Of a stretch of 64,000 nucleotides of DNA, positions 47,743 through 56,523 are shown piece after piece. Under the pieces are notes generated by a model. It was not told the origin of the DNA. It saw nothing but the letters and a program-made list of their open reading frames with translations, and made no database searches. The position numbers were made by a program, and so were the translations under genes. Location: positions 32,649-96,648 of the forward strand of contig JAUSAB010000045.1 in the NCBI GenBank assembly GCA_030653035.1, given 5' to 3'. Numbering within the stretch: the first letter of the stretch is position 1; every line of letters begins with the position of its first letter. The stretch comes from Desulfocapsaceae bacterium (GTDB taxonomy: Bacteria; Desulfobacterota; Desulfobulbia; Desulfobulbales; Desulfocapsaceae).

Positions 47743-48473
47743 GCCACCCCCTGCTCCCCAAAAATGTCACCAGGATAGAAAAAGAGGCAACTTTTCGTTT
47801 TTCCTGCCATCCCTCCGTCGTCTGCTTCACCGACTGCTGCCGCCAGCTGGAACTGGCCCTGACTCCGTACGATGTTCTGCGCCTAAAAAAGGGGTGCGGT
47901 CTGCGCTCTGAGGAATTTCTCGACCGCTATGTGATTATCGAGCAGGAAGAACACGGAACCTTTCCCCGTTTTTATCTCACGATGATTGATGATGGCCGGG
48001 CAAGTTGTGTCTTTGTCTCGGATGCCGGCTGCACCCTGTACCAGGATCGCCCGGGGGCCTGCCGGGCCTATCCTCTAGGCAGGGCAGCCATTCGTCAAGC
48101 TGACAATACCATGGAGGAGTTCTTCGTCCTCCTGCAAGAAAGCCACTGCCAGGGATTCCAGGAACTGCAGGAGCAGAATGGCGCCACCTACTGCACAGAG
48201 CAAGGGATGGCAATCTACAACCACTTTAATGATGCGGTAGCTGCGATCCTGCAACATGAGCAGATACGACAGGGAAAACGGTTGTCAGAAAACCAGATTG
48301 AACAGTTTATCCTGGCCCTCTATAATCTTGACCAATTTCGGACATTGTTATTCACTGGGCAGCTTGCGGGAACAACAGAAGTGGACGACACAATCAGACA
48401 GCGCCTAGTCGATGAGGAGGAACTACTTCTCTACGCCATTGACTGGCTCAAGAATATACTATTCAAGAAGTGA
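47739..48473 (+). CDS. YkgJ-family cysteine cluster protein
   Basis: A 244-residue protein of the YkgJ family, which has a cysteine cluster thought to bind zinc or an Fe-S centre. FTDCCRQLELALTPYDVLRL near the N-terminus and CTLYQDRPGACRAYPLGR (residues about 98-115) are typical. Function unknown. It overlaps the secDF stop by 4 bp. Confidence 0.8.
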   Translation: MSHPLLPKNVTRIEKEATFRFSCHPSVVCFTDCCRQLELALTPYDVLRLKKGCGLRSEEFLDRYVIIEQEEHGTFPRFYLTMIDDGRASCVFVSDAGCTLYQDRPGACRAYPLGRAAIRQADNTMEEFFVLLQESHCQGFQELQEQNGATYCTEQGMAIYNHFNDAVAAILQHEQIRQGKRLSENQIEQFILALYNLDQFRTLLFTGQLAGTTEVDDTIRQRLVDEEELLLYAIDWLKNILFKK

Positions 48474-48496
48474 TTGTTTTTTAGGCGCAATTGACC

Positions 48497-49126
48497 ATGC
48501 TCAAGCTCATTATCTTCGACTGCGACGGAGTCATGTTTGACTCCAAATTCGCCAACCAGGAATACTACAATCAACTTCTTGCCCATTTCAATCGACCGGC
48601 AATGAGTCCCGCAGAGCTTGAGCACGTCCATATCCACAACGTGCTGGACTCTATCCGCCACATCTTTCGCCATTACCCACAACAAGATCTGGCAGAGGTA
48701 AACGCCTATCGAATGGCCCTTGACTACACCCCCTTTCTCGGCCACATGCGAATGGAGCCGGATCTCATTGAATTTCTTGAGCAAACAAAATCCCGGTACA
48801 AATTGGCTATCTCCACCAACCGTACCAACACCATGGTGCCTATCCTGCAGATGTTTGCGTTACAGAACTACTTTGACAAAGTAATGACTGCGGAAAACGC
48901 GCGCCGCCCTAAACCAGCGCCGGACGCCTTGTTGGAAATCCTTGATTATTGTGAATGTCAGACAGATGAAGCCATTTATATTGGTGACTCCATTATTGAC
49001 CGGGAACATACAGCCAGCTGCGGGATGCGGCTGATTGGATTCAAGAATCCAACCCTACCGGCTGAATATCACGTGACCAGTTTCATGGAGATCCTGGAAC
49101 TGCCTCCCTTTCGGGAACCTCGCTGA
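48497..49126 (+). CDS. HAD-family hydrolase
   Basis: From ATG 48497 this is 209 residues; a TTG at 48491 is also possible. The four HAD motifs are visible: DCDGVMFDS (nucleophile Asp), STNRT, KPAPDALLE and GDSIIDREHTA. It is probably a small-molecule phosphatase such as phosphoglycolate phosphatase, but the substrate is not identifiable. Co-transcription with the upstream gene is likely (23-bp gap). Confidence 0.85.
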   Translation: MLKLIIFDCDGVMFDSKFANQEYYNQLLAHFNRPAMSPAELEHVHIHNVLDSIRHIFRHYPQQDLAEVNAYRMALDYTPFLGHMRMEPDLIEFLEQTKSRYKLAISTNRTNTMVPILQMFALQNYFDKVMTAENARRPKPAPDALLEILDYCECQTDEAIYIGDSIIDREHTASCGMRLIGFKNPTLPAEYHVTSFMEILELPPFREPR

Positions 49127-49212
49127 TTCAAGCTTCGCCAAGACCACTTTACTAATCCCCCGCCTCAGCCGTTGGCAATACAACAGCTATTACAAATTAT
49201 TTCATAACAGCC

Positions 49213-50298
49213 CTAATAATTCCTGGCAAGGCCTTCATCTTTTTCTTCAAGCGCATCATCCACCCTTTTAATCCCCTCCATGAGAAGCTTCATAAAATCA
49301 CCAACTTCTGCCGCCTTCATTTCCTGTGGGGAAAGGCCAATAGTAAATCTATAGGTGCCTTCATGCTCACCAAGCATGGCAAAGATCGCCTCTTCATTTT
49401 CTTGCGCTCGATAATGGGCATTAATAATACACCCCTCCCTGAACGAAATCTTTCCCGGACCGTGCGGCAGATCGAGAGAAAGCACCCCGGTCTTGCTATT
49501 CATATGAAAGACCTGAAACAACTCGGCAGGAGCCATATCCTGTAATCTCCCCTGCATACAGGAGGCAAAATCTTCTGCCCGGGCCCTGTTCACCCGCGTC
49601 AAACGCTTGGCCAATAACCGGGCCATAAACATCTGAATGGCAGGCAACTTATCAAGTAAACAATTAAAATCTTCACTGGAGACCATAAGTACCTCGGTAT
49701 CACACAAGGCCCTGACAGAGGCCCCAGCCACCTCTCCTCCCAGATAACTCATTTCCCCGCATATTTCACCAGGTCCCAATGTCGTGATCACAACCGGTCC
49801 ATCAATCACCAGCACTTGTCCTGTGATGATAAAATACAGATACGAATTTGACTCCCCTTTATGAATCAGAACAACCCCTTCACGAACAAGCTTCTGTTGA
49901 CTCCATCCAAGAAATTCCTTTAACTCGTCGTCAGGGATAACCTGAATCAAAGGGAATGAGCGAATCTTCTCCAAAAGTTCCTGCTCTCTGCTCCCCAGAA
50001 CCACAGGCCCCGCTCCTGCTCCTGCTACCAAGAGATCAGCTGTTGAAATCGGCACAAATTTAATCAGGCCCGTACAACCACTACAATTGAATATCGGTTT
50101 TGCAGCTACCAGTTCATCTGGCTTTGCCGCCAGAAACTTAAACAACAACTGGGTCATTTCCCGAACCAGAATCAAACAGGTCGCCTTGTTTCCAGGACAG
50201 GAAAGCGATTTGTCCGACAAAATCAACCTGTCACCGACCTTATAAAATGGGCAACGATTCCCTTCAACAATTTCAAAACTGACCTGCAATGATTTCAT
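49213..50298 (-). CDS. Cyclic-nucleotide-binding and DUF4388 (PATAN) protein
   Basis: A 361-residue protein. The N-terminus (1-75) is cysteine rich (C16, C34, C41, C72, C75) and may bind a metal or cluster. A cNMP-binding domain follows (about 110-220, with GEICGEMSYLGGEVAGASVRA as phosphate-binding cassette-like segment in part: GEICGEMSYLGG), then a DUF4388/PATAN domain (about 247-340). PATAN domains occur in deltaproteobacterial and cyanobacterial regulators. It is divergent from the E2-like gene, 355 bp apart, and may control it. Confidence 0.8.
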   Translation of the reverse strand: MKSLQVSFEIVEGNRCPFYKVGDRLILSDKSLSCPGNKATCLILVREMTQLLFKFLAAKPDELVAAKPIFNCSGCTGLIKFVPISTADLLVAGAGAGPVVLGSREQELLEKIRSFPLIQVIPDDELKEFLGWSQQKLVREGVVLIHKGESNSYLYFIITGQVLVIDGPVVITTLGPGEICGEMSYLGGEVAGASVRALCDTEVLMVSSEDFNCLLDKLPAIQMFMARLLAKRLTRVNRARAEDFASCMQGRLQDMAPAELFQVFHMNSKTGVLSLDLPHGPGKISFREGCIINAHYRAQENEEAIFAMLGEHEGTYRFTIGLSPQEMKAAEVGDFMKLLMEGIKRVDDALEEKDEGLARNY

Positions 50299-50653
50299 GT
50301 CTTTCTTGCTAGAAAATAAAATTTAAAATTACTGTTATGAAATAAAGAGGAATCTGTTTTCTGATTTAACCATGAACATCTTTTCTCAACACTTTCAGCA
50401 AAGTTTTTTTCACGGCAACTGCGGTTCCACTCCCATCTTTATCAGAACATTCATTGAAAATGAGAGCTACCAAAAACATATCATATCTCTTTTCAGGAAG
50501 AAAAAAAATTCCTCTTCTTCGCAAAACCTGATACACTTATATCAAGATTTTTATCAATTGTCTGAAATTGTCTGGACATATCAGCATCATTACTGATGTG
50601 ACACAAGGTTGTAAAAAACTATCATCTTTCAACTTAGATATCAGTGAACCTTC
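50299..50653. other. Intergenic region between cNMP/DUF4388 gene and E2-like gene
   Basis: About 355 bp. It holds an open frame of 74 codons at 50372 without a ribosome-binding site, which I do not accept as a gene. It must contain divergent promoters; none is clear by eye. Confidence 0.4.
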
Positions 50654-53395
50654 ATGGCCATCCTCTCTGAACAGCTTGAAGCCATTTTCCAGGAAATCAA
50701 GACTAACTTTGCCCACCACCAACAGATTCAAGTTACACCCATTGCGGGAGACCCACCTGAACAATATCGCGTCACCTATCACCTGCAGGGATTTTGCAAA
50801 AAAGATGGGGGAGAGATCCAAATATGCCCTGACCATATTATCACGATCACCCTTCCTTTTGGCTTCCCCCACTTCCCCCCAAACTGTACACCTGAAAGCC
50901 CTGTTTTTCACCCTGACTTTGATCAGGCAGCCATCTGCATCGGGGAATTCTGGGAAAAAACCCCTTCTCTTGCCGAGCTGATCATTTATATTGGCCGTAT
51001 GTTGTGCGGCGAGATTTACTCAAGCAATAATGCCTTCAATGAAGAAGCTGCTGCTTGGTACAAGGATAATCAGGACAAACTACCACTGGACACCATTCGG
51101 AAACTTCCAGCACCTGAAGAGCAGCCCCAGCCATCTCCCGAAGAAGAGCGCACAATCCCTGCCCCCCTTGCACCACTGAGCTTGGACATTGTCGATGACG
51201 CCCTTTTTTCTGACAATGAAAGAATAACCATAAATGACAGAGAGTCCTCCGAACAAACAGAGGATCTGTTTACTGAAACTGCGACAGAAAAAACTTTTCC
51301 TCCTCTCGCACCGCACAGCTCTCCCGCTATCCCCAAAGATCAGGAACCCAAAAATACCCGGAAGAGCCTGAGTCTAGAAAAAGATCAAGAGGCCCGAAAA
51401 ATACACCAGGAAGGTGAGGACTTTGAGCACCAGGGACAACCGGCAAAGGCCCTGGAAAGATATCAAACTGTAAAGGACCTAGCCCCAGATTTCCCAGAGA
51501 TAGACAAAGATATCAGTCGGGCACAATACTCTGTAGAGATGCTTGGCGACTGGGTAACAGAGGATTCCCTCAAGGAAGACACCAACGATAAGAAAAAATC
51601 AACGGCAGAACCCAAAGGAAAGAAGACCGAACCTCCAGCCCCCAAAAGCCCTGCGACTCAACAACAGAGGGAACAGACCTCTCTCTGGCCGGTTATTCTC
51701 GTTGGCAGTGGCTGCCTAGCCGTTCTGCTCACCCTGACTGGTGCCTATCTCTATTTCAACAGCCAACTGGGACAGGCCCAAACAAGATTTGAAGAATGCC
51801 AACAGCTCTTGGACAAAGACCTTTTCTCGGATGCCGACCAAAAATGCACCGATGCCTTGGAGTTAACCTTCAAAGTTCTCTTTGTCAAACAACAGGAGAA
51901 AAAGCTTCTCACTGAAAAGATTAAAGGACTCCAAAGTTCTGAAAAGTTAAAAAATGGACTCGCGTTCAGTGAGAAGACCACCAGTCTGCCGGAATGGCAA
52001 AAATTCATGCTTCTTGCCGATACGAATCTGGCTGATGACAAATGGAAAGATGCCATAACAAATTACACGCACTCTTTCCAGCTTGCAACCGATATACCTA
52101 CAGTCGATCACGCCACCCTTAACAAGATCCGTCGCAACATCGCAACCGCCCAATTTAACATTTATTTACAGACAGGTGAGCAAGCATTGGCGGAATCAAA
52201 TGGGGATGCCGCAAAAAATAACTTCGACAAGGCCATGGAACTCGCCAAGCAAAATCCTCACATTCCACCAGAGGCCATCTCCCGGATTAAATCTTTCACG
52301 GGCCAGATCGAATTTAACAAGTCAATGGCAGCCGGTGAAGAAAATTTTTCAAAAGGCAATTGGCAGAACGCTCTTGTTGCTTTCGAGCAAGCTCAAAAGA
52401 TAGACCAGACTTTTTCTTTCTCTAATGCCAAAACAGTTGCTTCTCTCCAGGAGGTTCTGGTCAAAACAAAGGTATTTAACGCCCTGGAACAGGGGAAAAA
52501 GGCCTTTGCGGATGCGCAATGGGACCAAGCCATCAATCAATACGAAACTGCCATTCAACTCCTGGAAGAGAACAGTGAGGTCCTCCGACGTGATAACCCC
52601 CTGCAGAGCCAGCAAAAAATTTCACGACTGATGCTTCACGCCGCCATTATCAGAGACAAACAAAACGTTGCCAGCTACTTAAAAAACAAGGAACTCACCC
52701 AGGCAATAGACAAACTGCAGGGTATCATTGAAACAATCAACATGAGTTCGTTTGTCAAAGAACAGGAATTTCAAACAATTATCAAAGAGACAAGACTCTC
52801 TATCAATCAAGCCCAAGAAGACATCCTCATCGGCGAACAGACCTCATATCTAACCAACAACTACCAAAAACTCTTCACCAAGAACAATCCAACCCTGAAT
52901 GCTGAGAATTTATCGCAACCACGGGCCACCTTTCTTAAAAAAACAAACAATAAGCTCCTTTTCAAACTCCAGTGTTCTGAGCAGGGTCATGGCCGACCGG
53001 TACTTCTACAGATAAGCTATATCTATAATCCAACCACCAAACAATGGCATTTTTCCAATAATGACAAACCTGAGGGGGAACAAGAAACAGAAAATGCCGG
53101 TCAGAATATCCTGTCCTCAGCCTATCAGGCCCAGGAAAATCAGGTTATATCAGAACAGATATCATACCTGACCGACAATTTCCAAGCCCTTTTCATCGAA
53201 GACACCCCCACCCTGCTCCGTGAAAACTTATCAAAACCTCAGGCAAGCTTTGTCAAGAAGATGGGGGAAAAGATGCTGTTTCAGCTCCAGTGCTTCGACA
53301 AAGGAACTGACAAGCCAACACTTCTGAAGACCAATTATCTCTACGATCCAGCAAATAACCAGTGGGAAATATACACCAACAAGAAAAGTAAATAG
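50654..53395 (+). CDS. Membrane protein with N-terminal E2 (ubiquitin-conjugating)-like domain
   Basis: A 913-residue protein. Residues about 1-145 match the E2/UBC fold in order: LPFGFPHFPP (67-76), PVFHPDFD (83-90; HPD in place of HPN), AICIGEFW (93-100) with C95 at the catalytic cysteine position, and NEEAAAWYKDN (129-139). A Pro/Glu-rich linker and one TPR-like unit (about 245-290) follow, then a single transmembrane helix (about 345-366), a TPR-like region (about 375-715) and two tandem repeats (about 724-805 and 831-905). The E2 domain would be cytoplasmic and the C-terminal part outside. No E1, ubiquitin-like or JAB gene is adjacent. The start has no strong ribosome-binding site. Fold call by pattern; conjugating activity unproven. 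Confidence 0.7.
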   Translation: MAILSEQLEAIFQEIKTNFAHHQQIQVTPIAGDPPEQYRVTYHLQGFCKKDGGEIQICPDHIITITLPFGFPHFPPNCTPESPVFHPDFDQAAICIGEFWEKTPSLAELIIYIGRMLCGEIYSSNNAFNEEAAAWYKDNQDKLPLDTIRKLPAPEEQPQPSPEEERTIPAPLAPLSLDIVDDALFSDNERITINDRESSEQTEDLFTETATEKTFPPLAPHSSPAIPKDQEPKNTRKSLSLEKDQEARKIHQEGEDFEHQGQPAKALERYQTVKDLAPDFPEIDKDISRAQYSVEMLGDWVTEDSLKEDTNDKKKSTAEPKGKKTEPPAPKSPATQQQREQTSLWPVILVGSGCLAVLLTLTGAYLYFNSQLGQAQTRFEECQQLLDKDLFSDADQKCTDALELTFKVLFVKQQEKKLLTEKIKGLQSSEKLKNGLAFSEKTTSLPEWQKFMLLADTNLADDKWKDAITNYTHSFQLATDIPTVDHATLNKIRRNIATAQFNIYLQTGEQALAESNGDAAKNNFDKAMELAKQNPHIPPEAISRIKSFTGQIEFNKSMAAGEENFSKGNWQNALVAFEQAQKIDQTFSFSNAKTVASLQEVLVKTKVFNALEQGKKAFADAQWDQAINQYETAIQLLEENSEVLRRDNPLQSQQKISRLMLHAAIIRDKQNVASYLKNKELTQAIDKLQGIIETINMSSFVKEQEFQTIIKETRLSINQAQEDILIGEQTSYLTNNYQKLFTKNNPTLNAENLSQPRATFLKKTNNKLLFKLQCSEQGHGRPVLLQISYIYNPTTKQWHFSNNDKPEGEQETENAGQNILSSAYQAQENQVISEQISYLTDNFQALFIEDTPTLLRENLSKPQASFVKKMGEKMLFQLQCFDKGTDKPTLLKTNYLYDPANNQWEIYTNKKSK

Positions 53396-53491
53396 TTCTT
53401 CAGAAGCCGTCACAAGATCATTTTAATGCTACAATGATTTTCACAATAGTGTCCCAGACTCCATCTTGGAAAGACACTTTATTCTCCAAGA

Positions 53492-53734
53492 TCAACGATG
53501 ATGGTGATGCGGGTGTCCATGGTCCGGCATCTCCCCGCCAGCCGCCTGAAATGCTTTATCCAGGAGATCACTCGCCTGATTCATGGCCGCAATCGCTGCG
53601 TCAATGTGATCAGCCACCATCTCTTCTCCAGCTTGACGGGCCAAAACCGACCACTTCCCGCACTCTTCCACATGACCACGATTATGCCCAATCCAGTGTG
53701 GTAACAAAACTCTTAATTTTTCCATCTGTTCCAT
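53492..53734 (-). CDS. Small His-rich protein
   Basis: From ATG 53734 (GGGGGAAGAG ribosome-binding site upstream; an in-frame start at 53803 is longer) this is 80 residues. MEKLRVLLPHWIGHNRGHVEECGKW is the conserved part of a small family (short form: LRVLLPHWIGHN), and the C-terminus is HGHPHHHHR, a metal-binding tail. It lies on the far side of a MITE from a CooT-like gene, and both may bind nickel. Function unknown. Confidence 0.7.
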   Translation of the reverse strand: MEQMEKLRVLLPHWIGHNRGHVEECGKWSVLARQAGEEMVADHIDAAIAAMNQASDLLDKAFQAAGGEMPDHGHPHHHHR

Positions 53735-53776
53735 TTTTGTCTCTTCCCCCTTTCTTGAGAAGCCGTTACGAAGATT

Positions 53777-53898
53777 AGATTTGATGGTCTCGCAAAAAGT
53801 CAAAATCTGAAAAAATCGACATCGTAACTTACTGAAATTACTAAGTCGAAATTTGAGGAAATGTCTGTTTTAGGACTTTTTGCGAGACCATCAGATTT
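53777..53898. mobile_element. MITE with perfect 19-bp inverted ends and 6-bp target duplication
   Basis: The core 53783-53892 starts GATGGTCTCGCAAAAAGTC and ends with the exact reverse complement. AGATTT flanks it on both sides (53777-53782 and 53893-53898), an apparent 6-bp target-site duplication. The 110-bp core has no gene. A complete, intact non-autonomous element; a transposase for it is not in the window. Confidence 0.8.
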
Positions 53899-54012
53899 TA
53901 TCCATTTCATAACAGCCGGTTATGCCGTTCATAGTGTTACAACGTTACAATTATTTTGAACGACGACTTACATACTTTTTCTTCCATTCACCATATTTCC
54001 TGACATCTCCCA

Positions 54013-54210
54013 TCAGGTCGCACTCTTTTTAAGAATGACCTTTCCACCCAAGAAATCAATGACCTGAATAAAAACCGCATCAACCTTCCGAGGTTCCTCA
54101 AAAAAAGCACTCACCTCGATAGTAGTCCCCGACACCTGCAGACGAGTCACATTCTCCATGATCATCTTTTCAACTCCCTCTTCTTCAATCACCACACTCA
54201 TCTGACACAT
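54013..54210 (-). CDS. CooT-family nickel-binding-type small protein
   Basis: From ATG 54210 (GGAGGG ribosome-binding site 6 bases upstream) this is 65 residues starting MCQMSVVIEEEGVEKM. The Cys2 start and the ending FIQVIDFLGGKVILKK are typical of CooT, a small nickel-binding protein needed for carbon monoxide dehydrogenase maturation in Rhodospirillum rubrum. Other starts at 54216 and 54246 fit less well. No CODH genes are in the window. Confidence 0.75.
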   Translation of the reverse strand: MCQMSVVIEEEGVEKMIMENVTRLQVSGTTIEVSAFFEEPRKVDAVFIQVIDFLGGKVILKKSAT

Positions 54211-54246
54211 CGACATCCCTCCATCGCCATTCAAAATTCCAGTCAA

Positions 54247-55218
54247 TCACACCAGAAAACGAAATTCACCCTTCCCCAACAGGTCATGCAGATGCAGAAT
54301 CCCTGCCAATCTTCCACTATCATTTACAATCGGCAACACAGTAATTTCATGCCTCTGCATGATACTCAACGCATCGGCGGCCAGCATTGAACCATCAATA
54401 GACACCGGGTCTGCCGTCATAATGTCTGCCGCACTCAACCGGGTAAGCTCCCTGCCCAAGGCGACACTGCGACGCACATCCCCATCCGTGACAATACCCA
54501 GGATCTTCTCTCCAACCCCCATAATCAAGACTGCTCCAAGATTCTTTTCGTTAAGCACCTCTATAGCCCTGGCAGCCAGTTCTTCACCCTGCACTAAAGG
54601 AATGGCGTTGCCTGTCAGCATCACTTCACGAACTTTCACCTTTAAGCGTTCTCCCAGGCTGCCACCGGGATGATTTTTTCGAAAATCTGAGGCCCGAAAC
54701 TGTTTTTTCTGTAACAAAACAACGGCCAGAGCATCTCCCATGGCAAGAGTAGCGGTGGTCGAGGCCGTGGGAGCAAGCCCGAGGGGACAAGCCTCCATCG
54801 GCACTCCGATATCCAGCACCAGATCAGCTGCTTCGGCCAGGATGGAATGCAGACCGCCGGTCATGGCAATGATCGTTACTCCTCTCTTGTGCAGACTAAC
54901 CAGAAGCCCATTCAACTCAGTAGTGCCACCTGAATACGATATGGCAATCACTACATCAGTGGGCATAACCATACCCAGATCACCGTGCATGGCCTCTACC
55001 GGATGGAGGAAAAAAGATGGCGTTCCGGTACTGTTCAGGGTCGCAGCGATTTTTTGTCCTATTATTCCTGACTTCCCTATTCCTGTAATAACCACACGAC
55101 TTGGACAATGAAGAAGAAGCTCTACCGCCTTTTCAAACTCCTCGCCGATCCGCTCCCGCACTGCCGCGAGACCTTGTTCCTCGATCAAAAAAACCTTCTG
55201 CGCTTCCTGTATTGACAT
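54247..55218 (-). CDS. kdsD: Arabinose-5-phosphate isomerase KdsD
   Basis: A SIS-domain plus two-CBS protein. From ATG 55218 (MSIQEAQKVFLIEEQG) it is 323 residues, aligning with E. coli KdsD; a GTG at 55260 is an alternative. Motifs: VVITGIGKSGIIGQKIAATL, VEAMHGDLGMV, SYSGGTTELN. It interconverts ribulose 5-phosphate and arabinose 5-phosphate for KDO of lipopolysaccharide, complementing rfaE1 on the left side. Confidence 0.9.
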   Translation of the reverse strand: MSIQEAQKVFLIEEQGLAAVRERIGEEFEKAVELLLHCPSRVVITGIGKSGIIGQKIAATLNSTGTPSFFLHPVEAMHGDLGMVMPTDVVIAISYSGGTTELNGLLVSLHKRGVTIIAMTGGLHSILAEAADLVLDIGVPMEACPLGLAPTASTTATLAMGDALAVVLLQKKQFRASDFRKNHPGGSLGERLKVKVREVMLTGNAIPLVQGEELAARAIEVLNEKNLGAVLIMGVGEKILGIVTDGDVRRSVALGRELTRLSAADIMTADPVSIDGSMLAADALSIMQRHEITVLPIVNDSGRLAGILHLHDLLGKGEFRFLV

Positions 55219-55263
55219 TGCCTCGTTGTTCTCCACTTTCCCGTTATTATTCCTTCTCACAAA

Positions 55264-56253
55264 TCAAATCAGCCGCACCAGCATCCTTCCCCGTAAACTC
55301 CCAGCAAGCATCCGTTGGATTGCCTCATCAAGCCCTTCCAAGGTAATCACAGATACCAGATGATCAAGCTGACTGCATTTATGCTCTGTTGCCAACTGTT
55401 GCCAGATTCGCTCACGAACAGACAAAGAACAGCGGGCAGAATCAATCCCGATTAGCCGTACCCCACGAATAATAAAAGGATAGACCGTCAGGGCCAGATC
55501 GCCGGAGGCGGCGTTGCCGCAACTTGTTACCACTCCGTCATATCGAGTCTCTTTAATAGCAGTCTCCAGATATTGCCCCCCAACCGTATCCACCACTCCT
55601 GCCCATTTCTCCGGCAAAAGCATTTTATTGCGCGACCGGACAAATTCGTCCCTGGCTAACACCGCACGAGCCCCCAGCCCCAAGAGAAACGCCGGCTCAT
55701 TTTTGCCCGTGAGAGCCGTCACCGCAAAACCAAGTTGAGCCAGAATAGCCACACTGATCGACCCAACACCGCCGGTAGCACCAGTCACCAGAATCTCGCC
55801 ATCACCTGGGACGCAACCCTGCCGCAAAAGCATGTCTACACAGCGACCCGCCGTGAACCCGGCCGTCCCCAGCATCATACTCTGCTGCAGACTCAAACCC
55901 TGAGGAAGCCTCACCACCCACGCTGCCGGGACCCGCACATATTCCGCAAAGCCACCAGAATGATTCATACCCAGGTCATATCCCGAAACGATAACCTGAT
56001 CTCCCGGCTGAAAAGCAGAAACGGTTGACTCCTCCACCACGCCTGCCGCATCAATCCCCGGGGTATGGGGATATCGTCTGGTGACGCCACGATTACCAGA
56101 CGCAGAGAGTGCATCCTTATAGTTCAGCGATGAGTAGTGAACCCTGACTAGGACCTCTCCTGCCGACAGTTTCTGTATATCCTGCACCTCAACCGACCGA
56201 GTAAATTCACCCTTATTCTGCTCTCGAACCACAAAACTTCTATAGAAACCCAA
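55264..56253 (-). CDS. Acrylyl-CoA reductase/quinone oxidoreductase family AcuI
   Basis: A 329-residue MDR-superfamily oxidoreductase of the YhdH/AcuI type. SLNYKDALSASGNRGVTRRYP near residue 50, ILVTGATGGVGSISVAILAQLG (NADPH Rossmann) and ARAVLARDEF are typical. AcuI reduces acrylyl-CoA with NADPH in DMSP metabolism, but family members also serve other enoyl reductions, so no symbol is given. It lies 45 bp upstream of kdsD. Confidence 0.8.
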   Translation of the reverse strand: MGFYRSFVVREQNKGEFTRSVEVQDIQKLSAGEVLVRVHYSSLNYKDALSASGNRGVTRRYPHTPGIDAAGVVEESTVSAFQPGDQVIVSGYDLGMNHSGGFAEYVRVPAAWVVRLPQGLSLQQSMMLGTAGFTAGRCVDMLLRQGCVPGDGEILVTGATGGVGSISVAILAQLGFAVTALTGKNEPAFLLGLGARAVLARDEFVRSRNKMLLPEKWAGVVDTVGGQYLETAIKETRYDGVVTSCGNAASGDLALTVYPFIIRGVRLIGIDSARCSLSVRERIWQQLATEHKCSQLDHLVSVITLEGLDEAIQRMLAGSLRGRMLVRLI

Positions 56254-56378
56254 AACAATCTCCCTTTTATCGCAGTTTTATTTTGACGAAATATTCTTTA
56301 TGCTTAATCTAACTTAAAATAGCAACCTCTTGTATTTGATACAAGTGGCGGTTTTTTGTCATCTATCTTCCTTTTCTC

Positions 56379-56408
56379 TTGACAAGAACACCCCTCTTTC
56401 GTCACTAT
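56379..56408 (+). promoter_or_regulatory. Possible sigma-70 promoter of metK
   Basis: TTGACA (56379-56384) is followed 18 bp later by CACTAT (56403-56408), a weak -10. It would give a leader of about 110 nt that contains a CACCATTTTTGGTG hairpin. No known SAM riboswitch was recognised in it. Confidence 0.35.
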
Positions 56409-56523
56409 GTAAAACTTAATTATTTTAATCAATATCAGTTAAATTAACAAAGCCTAACCACTTTTACTCACCATTTTTGGTGGGGGGAAGTAACCTGGCA
56501 TTCTTTCCTTGGAGCCATACCCT

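Noticed and set aside
50372..50596. 74-codon open frame upstream of the E2-like gene
   Set aside because: No ribosome-binding site, low-complexity Ser/Lys runs, and it lies in a divergent promoter region.
56254..56523. SAM riboswitch upstream of metK
   Set aside because: The leader has a small hairpin but none of the conserved SAM-I, SAM-II or SAH cores.
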